Source: Saccharomonospora sp. NB11 (GTDB taxonomy: Bacteria; Actinomycetota; Actinomycetes; Mycobacteriales; Pseudonocardiaceae). From it: a DNA stretch of 64,000 nt. Shown here piece after piece: positions 7,466-15,099 of the stretch. Under the pieces are notes generated by a model. The model saw nothing but the letters and a program-made list of their open reading frames with translations. It was not told the origin of the DNA and ran no database searches. Position numbers and translations under genes: made by a program. Position 1 is the first letter of the stretch. Each line of letters begins with the position of its first letter. The stretch lies in NCBI RefSeq assembly GCF_015910535.1, contig NZ_JACBJG010000006.1:1-64000 (forward strand), in the 5' to 3' direction.

Positions 7466-8463
7466 TGGCAGCGACGGAAGTACGGCTCGCGTCCCGTCCG
7501 GAGGGTGCGCCGACCCTGGACAACTTCGAGGTCGTCGATGTCGACGTCCCGAAGCCGGGCGACGTCCAGGTGCTGGTCCGCAACACGTGGATGTCCGTCG
7601 ACCCGTATATGCGGGGCCGGATGAACGCGGGCAAGTCGTACGTGGCGCCGTTCGAGGTCGGCAAGGTGATGGACGGCGGGGCGATCGGTGAGGTCGTCGA
7701 GTCGAACGCCGACGGCATCGCGGTGGGCGACACGGTGCTTCACGGGCTCGGGTGGCGTACCCACGCGGTGCTCGACCCGTCCCACCTGCGCCGGATCGAC
7801 CCCGAGGCCGCGCCGGTGCAGACCCACTTGAGCGTGCTCGGCATGCCGGGCCTCACGGCGTACGCGGGGTTGTTCGACGTGGCGCACATGCGCGAGGGCG
7901 ACACGGTGTTCGTCTCCGGCGCGGCGGGCGCCGTCGGCTCGCTCGTCGGGCAGCTCGCCAAGCTCCGCGGCGCGGGGCGGGTCGTCGGCAGCGCCGGGTC
8001 GGCCGAGAAGGTGCGTTGGCTGACGGAGGAACTCGGCTTCGACGCCGCGTTCAACTACAAGGACGGCCCGGTGGTGGAGCAGCTCAAGCAGGCCGCTCCC
8101 GACGGGGTGGACGTCTACTTCGACAACGTCGGCGGTGAGCACCTCGAGGCCGCGATCAGCGTCATCAACCTGCACGGTCGCATCGCCGTCTGCGGCATGA
8201 TCTCGCAATACAACGCCACCGAACCGACGCCGGCGCCGCGGAACCTCGCGCTGATCATCGGCAAGCGGTTCACGATGCGCGGCTTCCTCGTGGGCGACCA
8301 CGAGCACCTCCGCCCGCAGTTCGTCGAGGAGATCGCCCCGTTGGTGCGGGACGGCCGCATCGTCCACAGCGAGACGGTGGTCGACGGCATCGAGTCCGCC
8401 CCGCAGGCGTTCTTGGACCTGCTCTCGGGCGGCAACACCGGCAAGATGCTGGTCCGGCTCTGA
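7465..8463 (+). CDS. NADP-dependent medium-chain oxidoreductase (LTB4DH/CurA-like)
   Basis: A 332-residue zinc-independent medium-chain reductase. The N-terminal catalytic domain has VRNTWMSVDPYMRGRM, typical of the prostaglandin reductase/leukotriene B4 dehydrogenase and YncB/CurA group, and the cofactor domain has VSGAAGAVGSLVGQLAKL (Rossmann AxxGxxG) near residue 150 followed by GFDAAFNYKD and DVYFDNVGGEHLEA. These enzymes reduce alpha,beta-unsaturated ketones with NADPH. ATG 7465 is chosen because it overlaps the upstream stop; the frame stays open further upstream only as an artefact. The SRPBCC partner could bind the same lipophilic substrate. Confidence 0.9.
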   Translation: MAATEVRLASRPEGAPTLDNFEVVDVDVPKPGDVQVLVRNTWMSVDPYMRGRMNAGKSYVAPFEVGKVMDGGAIGEVVESNADGIAVGDTVLHGLGWRTHAVLDPSHLRRIDPEAAPVQTHLSVLGMPGLTAYAGLFDVAHMREGDTVFVSGAAGAVGSLVGQLAKLRGAGRVVGSAGSAEKVRWLTEELGFDAAFNYKDGPVVEQLKQAAPDGVDVYFDNVGGEHLEAAISVINLHGRIAVCGMISQYNATEPTPAPRNLALIIGKRFTMRGFLVGDHEHLRPQFVEEIAPLVRDGRIVHSETVVDGIESAPQAFLDLLSGGNTGKMLVRL

Positions 8464-8470
8464 CGCCGAG

Positions 8471-8513
8471 GGCGGTTACCTCAAGCCTCGGGGTGCCGGG
8501 TGAGGTAACCGCC
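8471..8513. terminator. Bidirectional hairpin between convergent genes
   Basis: GGCGGTTACCTCA (8471-8483) and TGAGGTAACCGCC (8501-8513) form a perfect 13-bp stem with a 17-nt loop. The right arm lies inside the last codons of the formyltransferase gene, so the coding end doubles as terminator sequence. Confidence 0.7.
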
Positions 8514-9431
8514 CATCGCGCGGAAGTAGTCCGTGGCGGCGTGCTCGACACCGTCGTCGGTGCGGAGTCGCTGGATCGCGAGACCGCGGTTGCGGCCGTG
8601 GCGCGCGTCGGCTCCGGCGACGATCACCACGCCGTCGCCCTCGCGGATGAAGACGCGCCCCGGCGTACCGCCGTAGGTCTTCTCGGTGACGAACGCTCGC
8701 GTGATCCGCAGCCGCTCACCGCGGTAGTACGTGAACGCGTTCGGGTACGGGTCTGACTGGGCGCGCACGAGCCGTTCGATGTCCTCGGCGGGCCAGGTCC
8801 AGTCGATGCGGCTGTCCTCAAGAGACCGCTTGTGGAAGAACGTGGCCTTCGACCGGTCCTGGGGCACCGGCTGGAGGCGTCCCGTGGAGATCAGGTCGAG
8901 CGACTCGGCGACGAGCGGTTCGATCAGGTCGACGGTCTTGTGGAAGAGGTCGGTCGCCGTGTCGGTGGGTCCGACCTCGACGGCCTTCTGCGCCACGATC
9001 GGACCGGCGTCCAACTCCTCGTCCATCAGGTGTGCGGTGACGCCGACCTCCTGCTCGCCGTTGAGCAGCGCCCAGATGATCGGAGAGAACCCGGCGTAGG
9101 CGGGCAGCAGCGAGTCGTGCACGTTGAGCGTGCCGTGCTTCGGCAGGGCGAAGATCTCCGGCGGGATCCACGTGCGCCAGTTGTTGGCGACGATGAGGTC
9201 CGGGGCGAGGTCGGCCAGGCGGGCGGTGAGCGCGTCGTCGGGGCGTTGACGGAGTTCGACGGGAATTCCGTGGTCGGCGGCGAGGTCGGCGACCGAGTCG
9301 GCCCAGATGCGCTCGTAGGCGTGATCGGACGGTGGGTGGGTCACGACCAGCACCACGTCGTGTTCGGACTCGACCAGTGCGCGTAGGGTTCGATGACCCC
9401 ACGTCTGGTACCCGAACATCGCGATCCGCAT
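8481..9431 (-). CDS. N5-hydroxyornithine-type formyltransferase (CchA-like, Fmt family)
   Basis: A 316-residue Fmt-family protein. The formyl-THF active site is intact: Asn and His in LNVHDSLLPAYAGFSP near residues 106-120 and Asp in AHLMDEELDAGPIV near residue 145. The HDSLLPAYAGFSP form is typical of siderophore formyltransferases such as CchA of coelichelin synthesis rather than of Met-tRNA formyltransferase. It is divergent from an ornithine/lysine N-monooxygenase, with an iron box in front of each gene, so it probably makes N5-formyl-N5-hydroxyornithine for a hydroxamate siderophore. GGAGGTCCG precedes the ATG. A housekeeping fmt role is unlikely in this context. Confidence 0.85.
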   Translation of the reverse strand: MRIAMFGYQTWGHRTLRALVESEHDVVLVVTHPPSDHAYERIWADSVADLAADHGIPVELRQRPDDALTARLADLAPDLIVANNWRTWIPPEIFALPKHGTLNVHDSLLPAYAGFSPIIWALLNGEQEVGVTAHLMDEELDAGPIVAQKAVEVGPTDTATDLFHKTVDLIEPLVAESLDLISTGRLQPVPQDRSKATFFHKRSLEDSRIDWTWPAEDIERLVRAQSDPYPNAFTYYRGERLRITRAFVTEKTYGGTPGRVFIREGDGVVIVAGADARHGRNRGLAIQRLRTDDGVEHAATDYFRAMGGYLTRHPEA

Positions 9432-9466
9432 CGGACCTCCACTCGTCGACAGCGAAACGCGGCCAG

Positions 9467-9485
9467 TTAAGCAAGGCTTGCCTAA
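9467..9485 (-). promoter_or_regulatory. Iron box (IdeR/DmdR-like) for formyltransferase
   Basis: TTAAGCAAGGCTTGCCTAA is a near-perfect 19-bp inverted repeat and matches the actinobacterial iron-box consensus TTAGGTTAGGCTAACCTAA at 14 of 19 positions. It lies 36 bp before the formyltransferase ATG. Confidence 0.75.
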
Positions 9486-9550
9486 GTGTGCAACCCTTCG
9501 ACGGCGTGGCGGGAATCATCCACGAATGGGCTAACTAAGGTGCGGCTAAG

Positions 9551-9569
9551 TTAGGTTAGGGTTCCCTAC
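9551..9569 (+). promoter_or_regulatory. Iron box (IdeR/DmdR-like) for monooxygenase
   Basis: TTAGGTTAGGGTTCCCTAC matches the same consensus at 15 of 19 positions and sits 29 bp before the monooxygenase ATG. A further half-site, CTAACTAAGG, lies just upstream at 9531. Confidence 0.75.
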
Positions 9570-9597
9570 GTCCAGCCTGGCGACCGAGGGGACGTGC

Positions 9598-10971
9598 ATG
9601 TCGGAGGTGCTGCGAGGAGAGCGCGAGGTCCTCGACCTGCTGGGGATCGGGTTCGGGCCCGCCAACCTCGCGCTCGCGATCGCCGTGTCCGAGCACAACG
9701 ACACCGTGGGCGAGTCCGAGCGGGTGCGCGCCTCCTTCCTGGAGCGTCAGGAGACCTTCGGCTGGCACCGGGGGATGCTCATCGACGACGCGACGATGCA
9801 GGTGTCCTTCCTCAAGGACCTGGTGACGTTGCGCAACCCCACCAGCAGCTTCAGCTTCCTGTCCTACCTGCACGAACAGGGTCGGCTCGTCGACTTCGTC
9901 AACCACAAGACCCTGTTCCCGCTGCGAGTCGAGTTCCACGACTACTTCCGCTGGGCGGCCGATCGCGTTGCCGACCTCGTGTCGTACGGCGTCGAGGTCG
10001 TGTCGGTGCGGCCGGTGGTCGAGGGCGGCGAACTCGTGCGGTTCGACGTGTCCACTCGCGACGGCACCGTGCACTCGGCACGCAACCTCGTCGTGGCGAC
10101 CGGGCTGACTCCGTCGCTGCCCTCCGGGGTCGGCGCGTCGGAGCACGTGTGGCACAGCAGCGACCTGCTGCACAACGTCGACGGGGTCGAGAACCCGTCG
10201 CGCTTCGTGGTGATCGGCGCGGGCCAGAGCGCGGCCGAGACGGCGGCCATGCTCCACGACCGCTTCGCCGAGGCCGAAGTGTGTGCGGTGTTCTCCCGTT
10301 ACGGCTACAGCCCGTCCGACGACAGTCCGTTCGCCAACCGCGTCTTCGATCCCGCCGCGGTGGACGAGTTCCACGGGGCGACCCAGGCGGTGCGCGACCA
10401 GCTCCTCGCCTACCACGCGAACACGAACTACTCCGTCGTGGACCTCGACCTCATCGAGGACCTGTACCGCAGGCACTACCGGGAGACGGTGCTCGGACGG
10501 CAGCGACTGCGCCTGTTCAACACCTCCCGGGTGGTCGAGGTGGTCGAGACGGGCGACGGCGCACGGGTGACCGTGGAGTCGCTCACCACCGGGCAGCGCA
10601 CGGTGCTCGACGCCGACGTGGCCGTGTGCGCGACCGGCTACCGGCCCAGCGACGTGACGGCGCTCTTCGGGGAGGACGCGACGATGTTCCGGCGCGACGA
10701 GGCGGGCCGACCGCTCGTCGCGCGGGACTACCGCATGCTCACCGATTCCGGCGGCGCGGCTGCCGTGTACGTCCAGGGTGGAGCCACCGAGCACAGCCAC
10801 GGCATCACGTCGTCGCTGTTGTCGAACAACGCGATCCGTTCGCAGGAGATCCTCGACTCCGTCCTGCGTCGTGCCGCCGACCGAGCCACCGACGGCGACG
10901 AGGTGCTGGGCGTCGGGGACGTGGTCGCGTTGGAGACGGCGGTCGGTGCCGGTTCCGCCGCCACGGCCTGA
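9598..10971 (+). CDS. L-ornithine/L-lysine N-monooxygenase (siderophore type)
   Basis: A 457-residue flavin-dependent N-hydroxylating monooxygenase. The FAD motif is [17 protein letters not shown] near residue 17, the NADPH motif [16 protein letters not shown] near 205, substrate-pocket region [13 protein letters not shown] near 240 and the family-typical [13 protein letters not shown] near 350. These enzymes hydroxylate the side-chain amine of ornithine or lysine as the first step to hydroxamate siderophores. Iron boxes upstream and the formyltransferase opposite point to ornithine as substrate, by inference. ATG 9598 is preceded by GAGGGGACGTGC. An MbtH gene follows after 32 bp. Confidence 0.92.
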   Translation: MSEVLRGEREVLDLLGIGFGPANLALAIAVSEHNDTVGESERVRASFLERQETFGWHRGMLIDDATMQVSFLKDLVTLRNPTSSFSFLSYLHEQGRLVDFVNHKTLFPLRVEFHDYFRWAADRVADLVSYGVEVVSVRPVVEGGELVRFDVSTRDGTVHSARNLVVATGLTPSLPSGVGASEHVWHSSDLLHNVDGVENPSRFVVIGAGQSAAETAAMLHDRFAEAEVCAVFSRYGYSPSDDSPFANRVFDPAAVDEFHGATQAVRDQLLAYHANTNYSVVDLDLIEDLYRRHYRETVLGRQRLRLFNTSRVVEVVETGDGARVTVESLTTGQRTVLDADVAVCATGYRPSDVTALFGEDATMFRRDEAGRPLVARDYRMLTDSGGAAAVYVQGGATEHSHGITSSLLSNNAIRSQEILDSVLRRAADRATDGDEVLGVGDVVALETAVGAGSAATA

Positions 10972-11003
10972 CCGGCTGCGGGTCGACCGAGAGGGGAAGG
11001 ACG

Positions 11004-11198
11004 ATGACGAACCCGTTCGACGACGCCGAGGGGCGCTTCCTCGTGCTCGTCAACGACGAGGGACAACACTCGCTGTGGCCGTCGTTCGCCGAGGTGCCCG
11101 CCGGTTGGCGGGTGGTCTTCGGTGAGGCCGACAGGCAGGCCTGCCTCGACTACGTCGAGACCCACTGGACGGACCTGAGGCCCGCCAGCCTGAGGTGA
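11004..11198 (+). CDS. MbtH family protein
   Basis: A 64-residue MbtH-like protein: [20 protein letters not shown] at the start, then [18 protein letters not shown] and the closing [11 protein letters not shown], all family hallmarks. MbtH proteins bind NRPS adenylation domains and are needed for their solubility or activity, so its presence implies an NRPS partner. None is encoded in this window. The ATG is preceded by GAGGGGAAGGACG and the gene is in one transcription unit with the monooxygenase. Confidence 0.92.
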   Translation: MTNPFDDAEGRFLVLVNDEGQHSLWPSFAEVPAGWRVVFGEADRQACLDYVETHWTDLRPASLR

Positions 11199-11206
11199 CC
11201 CCGGGC

Positions 11207-11290
11207 GTGTCCGCAGTTCCCGCACGCGTGTCCGCCGCTCGCGTACGCATGTCCGCCGTCGGGGTGCGTGTGTCCGCACTTCGCGTGCGT
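11207..11290 (+). repeat. 21-bp tandem repeat array A (4 units)
   Basis: Four contiguous 21-bp units, each opening with (A/G)TGTCCGC and ending around CG(C/T)ACGC, fill the gap between the convergent mbtH and hydrolase genes. A degenerate fifth unit follows. The same family recurs, inverted, at 12774-12857 and in direct orientation at 35066-35128. Confidence 0.8.
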
Positions 11291-11325
11291 GTACCGGCGC
11301 TGGACGGCGCCTCGGCGGCCGACTG

Positions 11326-12060
11326 TCACGCCACGCCGGAGACCGTGCCGTCGTCCACCTGCTCGGCCACCTCGCTCACGAGTCGGGACACGACGCGCGG
11401 CGCGGCGATCGGAACCAGGTGACCCACCCGCGGTACGACGACGAGTCGTGCGCGCTCGCAGACGTCGAGGAATCGCTGTTCGTCGACCCGGAAGTGATCA
11501 CGGCCGCCGTTGACCAGCCACACCGGCCCGCCGTAGCGCGCCACCTCCGCCAGCGGATCGAACCGGACCAGCTCGTCGAGCGCGTCGGGCATCGCCTCCG
11601 TCGCGAAGCCGCGTTCGCCGATCACCGTCGCCGCCCGCTCACCCCACAGCGCGGCGAACAGGCGGTGGTTGAGCCGATCACCGCCGTCGGGGAGTCGGCG
11701 CAGCAGCCCGCCGGCCACACGCAGCGGTCTCGTGCGTTCGGGCGTGGGCACGGCGGTGCAGCCCATCGCGACGAGCCCGGCGACCCGGTCGCCCAGCCGG
11801 GAGGCCGCCGCGATGCCGACGTACCCGCCGAGCGACAGGCCCACGACGAGGGCTCGGCCGCCGAGGTCGTCGATCTCCTGACGAACGAGATCGACGGCGC
11901 CTGCGAGGGTGAAATGCTGTCCGCGTCGATGGCCGTGTCCGGGCAGGTCGGGTGCCGAGACGGGACGCCGTTGACCGACTTCGTGGAGCTGTGGGTGCCA
12001 CATGGTGCCGCTGACGCGGATGCCGTGCAGGAAGAGCACGGGTAGGGGTGCGTGAGTCAT
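11326..12060 (-). CDS. Alpha/beta hydrolase
   Basis: A 244-residue alpha/beta-hydrolase with oxyanion segment LFLHGIRVSGTMWHPQ, nucleophile elbow VVGLSLGGYVG (Ser near 89), and terminal His in VPRVGHLVPIAAP near 220; the acid is likely the Asp in NGGRDHF. Substrate is unknown. ATG 12060 has GGAGGCGAC directly upstream; the frame remains open much further upstream across the tetR gene but that part is antisense. It is divergent from a TetR gene across a perfect palindrome, so its expression is probably repressed by that regulator. Confidence 0.87.
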   Translation of the reverse strand: MTHAPLPVLFLHGIRVSGTMWHPQLHEVGQRRPVSAPDLPGHGHRRGQHFTLAGAVDLVRQEIDDLGGRALVVGLSLGGYVGIAAASRLGDRVAGLVAMGCTAVPTPERTRPLRVAGGLLRRLPDGGDRLNHRLFAALWGERAATVIGERGFATEAMPDALDELVRFDPLAEVARYGGPVWLVNGGRDHFRVDEQRFLDVCERARLVVVPRVGHLVPIAAPRVVSRLVSEVAEQVDDGTVSGVA

Positions 12061-12073
12061 GTCGCCTCCAGTG

Positions 12074-12091
12074 CAACGCAACGTTGCGTTG
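12074..12091. promoter_or_regulatory. Perfect 18-bp palindrome, likely TetR operator
   Basis: CAACGCAACGTTGCGTTG is perfectly self-complementary and lies between the divergent hydrolase and tetR starts, 14 bp before the hydrolase ATG. Its position and symmetry fit an autoregulatory TetR operator. Confidence 0.7.
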
Positions 12092-12135
12092 TGTTCGAGG
12101 CTACTCCACATCGCTGCGGGCGATCGAGACCTGCG

Positions 12136-12141
12136 TACGCT
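12136..12141 (+). promoter_or_regulatory. Leaderless -10 element TACGCT
   Basis: TACGCT lies 6 nt before GTG 12148 of the TetR-family gene. Confidence 0.55.
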
Positions 12142-12147
12142 CGGCGC

Positions 12148-12750
12148 GTGGACGAGAGGCTCCCGGGAAGTCGACGTGCCGGTCGTGGCCCCCGGCAGGC
12201 GCAGGGCATCTACCGCGCGACCCTCGAACTGCTGACCGAGGGCGGCTACGACGGGCTCACCGTCGAGGGCGTGGCCGCCCGATCCGGGGTGAACAAGACG
12301 ACGATCTACCGTTGGTGGCCCGACAAGGACGCCCTCCTCGGCGCTGCGGTGGTGCAGTCCGACCTGCTGCGAATCTCGGTGCCCGACACCGGGAGTCTGC
12401 GCGGTGACCTGCGTGGTCTCGTGCGCGAGCTGGTGCGACTCATGACCGGGCAGGCGACGTCCGGTGTCGTCGCGGCCACGCTGGCGGCGGTCGCCGCGCG
12501 GCCGGGGCTGGAGTGGTTGGCGCGCGAGTTCGTCGCCGATCGGCTGTCCGGTGAGCGGGTCGTGTTCGAGCGTGCTCTGGTGCGAGGGGAGCTGCGGGAG
12601 GCGGTCGACCCGGCGTTGCTCGTGGACTTGCTGGCCGGTGCGGTGTGGTCGCGGGTGATGCTGCGGCAGGAGTCGATCCCCGACGACTTCGCCGAGCGGG
12701 TGGTGGACGTGGTGCTGGACGGCTGCCTGGGCGAGCCACGATCGGGGTAG
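12148..12750 (+). CDS. TetR/AcrR-family transcriptional regulator
   Basis: A 200-residue regulator. The N-terminal DNA-binding domain is complete: IYRATLELLTEGGYDGLTVE, then GVAARSGVNKTTIYRWWPDK as helix-turn-helix with the family's TIYRWW recognition motif. The C-terminal ligand-binding part is helical and resembles the TetR_C_11 type found with YRWW regulators. Inducer is unknown. It likely represses the divergent hydrolase and itself through the palindrome at 12074-12091. GTG 12148 is chosen from the leaderless -10 element and because it starts just before the conserved domain. Confidence 0.87.
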   Translation: MDERLPGSRRAGRGPRQAQGIYRATLELLTEGGYDGLTVEGVAARSGVNKTTIYRWWPDKDALLGAAVVQSDLLRISVPDTGSLRGDLRGLVRELVRLMTGQATSGVVAATLAAVAARPGLEWLAREFVADRLSGERVVFERALVRGELREAVDPALLVDLLAGAVWSRVMLRQESIPDDFAERVVDVVLDGCLGEPRSG

Positions 12751-12773
12751 TCCGTCCGGGGGTAGTGCCCGAG

Positions 12774-12857
12774 GCGTACGCAAGGTGCGGACACGTGTGC
12801 GCAACTGGCGGACACGAGGGCGCAGCTCGCGGACACGAGTGCACAACTGGCGGACAC
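12774..12857 (-). repeat. 21-bp tandem repeat array B (4 units, inverted)
   Basis: Four exact-period 21-bp units, each ending in GCGGACAC on the + strand, that is, opening with GTGTCCGC on the minus strand. The array is the same length (84 bp) as array A and in opposite orientation, so the two bracket the hydrolase and tetR genes. Confidence 0.8.
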
Positions 12858-12907
12858 GCGGGTTACGCTGCGGAGATGGTCACGTCGTGTGGACCTGGTT
12901 TCGGGGG

Positions 12908-12926
12908 TTCGGTTAGCCTCACCTTA
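12908..12926 (+). promoter_or_regulatory. Iron box over a leaderless start
   Basis: TTCGGTTAGCCTCACCTTA matches the iron-box consensus at 16 of 19 positions and its last base is the A of the permease ATG. It contains TAGCCT (12914-12919) 6 nt before that ATG, so the -10 element, the transcription start and the operator coincide. Confidence 0.75.
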
Positions 12927-14005
12927 TGTCACCGGCCGCGCCTGCCTCACCCGATTCGGCGACCGAATCGGAGGCTCGCGCCATCACTGCTCGTCGCGGG
13001 GCGCACCTGTTGCGGGCGGTCGGACTCGTCGTCGCGCTCGCCGGTCTGGTCCTCGTCTGCCTGCTGAGCGTCTGGCTGGGCTCGCGTGACATCCCGTTCA
13101 CCGACACCTGGGACGTGCTGCTGAGGCCGGACGACTTCGCCGGTTCCGACACCGCAGTGATCATCCACGACTACCGCATCCCCCGCACGCTGCTCGGGCT
13201 CATGGCCGGAATGGCGCTGGGCCTGTCCGGGGCGTTGATGCAGGCACTGACACGGAACCCGCTCGCCGAACCCGGACTGCTCGGCGTGAATACGGGCGCC
13301 TCCACGGGCATGGTGCTCGCGATCGCCTTCCTCGGTGTCACGTCCGTGACGGGGTACGTGTGGTTCGCGCTGGTGGGAGCCGCGCTCGCGTCGCTCGTCG
13401 TCTACGTGCTGGGGGCGACGGGCCGGGGTGCCGCGAGTCCCGAGCGGCTGGTGTTGGCGGGAGCGGCGATCACGGCGGTGCTGTACGCGTTCAACACGGC
13501 CGTGCTGTTGTCCGATCCCGAGTCCTACGACGAGTACCGCTTCTGGATGGTCGGGTCACTGGCCGGGCGTTACTACGACGTGCTGCTGCCGTTGTTGCCG
13601 TTCGCGGGGGTCGGTGCCGCGATCGCGCTGCTGCTGATGCGGCCTCTCAACGCGCTGGCCATGGGGGACGACCTGGGTCGGGCGCTGGGGGCGCATCCCG
13701 GGCTCACGAGGGCCGCGGGTGCCGTCGCGGTGACTCTGCTGTGCGGGGCGGCCACGGCCGCGATCGGCCCGATCGCGTTCGTGGGACTCGCCGTGCCGCA
13801 CGCGGCACGCCTGCTGGTGGGACCGGATCAGCGGTGGGTGCTGCCGTACTCGCTGGTGCTCGCGCCGTTGCTGCTGGTGGGGTCGGATGTCGTCGGCAGG
13901 GTGATCGTCCCGTCCGCCGAGGTGCAGGTCGGCATCGTGACCGCGGTGGTCGGGGTGCCCGTGTTCTGTCTGTTGTGTCGACGACGGAGGCTGTCGAGCC
14001 TGTGA
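12926..14005 (+). CDS. Fe3+-siderophore ABC transporter permease, FecCD family (first)
   Basis: A 359-residue FecCD permease with about ten membrane helices; family motifs include YRIPRTLLGLMAGMALGLSG near residue 85, LTRNPLAEPGLLGVNTGAS near 115, the cytoplasmic coupling region ALAMGDDLGRALGAHPGL near 245, and GPIAFVGLAVPHAAR near 285. It imports ferric siderophore in complex with the next permease and ATPase. Translation is coupled to the second permease through GTGA overlap. The iron box over its start implies repression by an iron-bound DtxR-family regulator. No substrate-binding protein gene is adjacent. Confidence 0.93.
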   Translation: MSPAAPASPDSATESEARAITARRGAHLLRAVGLVVALAGLVLVCLLSVWLGSRDIPFTDTWDVLLRPDDFAGSDTAVIIHDYRIPRTLLGLMAGMALGLSGALMQALTRNPLAEPGLLGVNTGASTGMVLAIAFLGVTSVTGYVWFALVGAALASLVVYVLGATGRGAASPERLVLAGAAITAVLYAFNTAVLLSDPESYDEYRFWMVGSLAGRYYDVLLPLLPFAGVGAAIALLLMRPLNALAMGDDLGRALGAHPGLTRAAGAVAVTLLCGAATAAIGPIAFVGLAVPHAARLLVGPDQRWVLPYSLVLAPLLLVGSDVVGRVIVPSAEVQVGIVTAVVGVPVFCLLCRRRRLSSL

Positions 14006-15099
14006 GCGACCAGACCACCACCGACACGCCGACCGACGCTTCGGCGGCTCGACCCGTCACCGGCCGCGTGCTGCGCACGCGCGGCGAGACCGTCGCACTG
14101 CGGTTGCCCACGCGGAGCGTGGTCGTGGGGACGGGCTTGGCGCTCGCCCTGCTCGTCACCGCCGCCATCACGTTGACCACCGGCGACTTCGAGGTGCCGC
14201 TCGGCGACGTGCTCGCGGTGCTCGTCGGGCAGGGTGACGGTGCCGCGGACTTCATCGTGGGCACCCTGCGGCTCCCTCGGTTGCTCACGGCGATCTTCGT
14301 GGGCGCGGGCCTGGCCGTGAGCGGGGCCATCCTGCAGAGTCTGCTGCGCAACCCGCTGGGCAGCCCGGACTTCGTGGGCTTCACCAACGGCGCCTCCACG
14401 GGCGCGCTCGTGATGATCGTCGTGGTCGGCGGCACGATGACCCAGGTCGCGGTCGGAGCACTGGTGGGCGGGCTCTCGACGGCGCTGCTCGTGTACGCGT
14501 TGTCGTATCGCCGGGGGGTGCAGAGCTACCGGTTCGTGCTCGTCGGGGTGGGGATCAACGCCCTGGCGTTGTCGGTGAACTCCTACCTGATCACGCGTGC
14601 CGACATCTACGACGCCGTGAGCGCGCAGGCGTGGCTGGTGGGCAGTGTGAACAGCCGCGGCTGGGAGCACGTCACGGTGTCGGGGCTGGCTCTGGCGGTG
14701 TTGCTGCCGCTGGCACTGAGCCAGGTGCGGGCGTTGTCGATGTTCGAACTCGGCGACCACACCGCCGCGGCGCTGGGGGTGGGGGTGCAGCGCAGCCGGA
14801 CGATCCTCATCGCCTCCAGCGTGCTGCTGGCCGGGTTCGCGACGGCGGCGGCGGGACCGATCTGGTTCGTCGCGCTCGCGGCACCGCAACTGGCGCGGCG
14901 GCTGGTGCGGGGCTCCGCGCCGGGGCTCGTCACGTCGGCCCTGATGGGAGCGCTGTTGTTGTCCGTCAGCGACCTGGCGACCGACCGGCTGTTCCCCGCG
15001 CAGCAACTGCCCGTCGGTACCGCGACGGGCTGCGTGGGCGGGCTCTACCTCATGTGGTTGTTGGCGTCCGAGTGGCGCGGAAAGGGCAGGTACGCGTGA
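14002..15099 (+). CDS. Fe3+-siderophore ABC transporter permease, FecCD family (second)
   Basis: A 365-residue second FecCD subunit with a longer Thr/Asp-rich N-terminus, then RLPRLLTAIFVGAGLAVSG, LLRNPLGSPDFVGFTNGAS, FELGDHTAAALGVGVQRSR and GPIWFVALAAPQLARRL in the usual order. GTG 14002 overlaps the previous stop by 4 nt (GTGA). With its partner it forms a heterodimeric channel in the plasma membrane. No sign of truncation; both permeases have family-standard length. Confidence 0.93.
   Translation: MSDQTTTDTPTDASAARPVTGRVLRTRGETVALRLPTRSVVVGTGLALALLVTAAITLTTGDFEVPLGDVLAVLVGQGDGAADFIVGTLRLPRLLTAIFVGAGLAVSGAILQSLLRNPLGSPDFVGFTNGASTGALVMIVVVGGTMTQVAVGALVGGLSTALLVYALSYRRGVQSYRFVLVGVGINALALSVNSYLITRADIYDAVSAQAWLVGSVNSRGWEHVTVSGLALAVLLPLALSQVRALSMFELGDHTAAALGVGVQRSRTILIASSVLLAGFATAAAGPIWFVALAAPQLARRLVRGSAPGLVTSALMGALLLSVSDLATDRLFPAQQLPVGTATGCVGGLYLMWLLASEWRGKGRYA

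Noticed and set aside
8481-9431. Housekeeping methionyl-tRNA formyltransferase
   Set aside because: Iron box, divergent N-monooxygenase and the HDSLLPAYAGFSP form fit a siderophore enzyme; fmt normally sits with def or rsmB.
11207-11290. Possible CRISPR array from regular repeats
   Set aside because: Units are contiguous with 21-bp period and no spacers, and there are no cas genes.
11326-12846. A 506-codon open frame extending the hydrolase upstream
   Set aside because: The added part is antisense to tetR; a clear GGAGGCGAC ribosome site marks ATG 12060.
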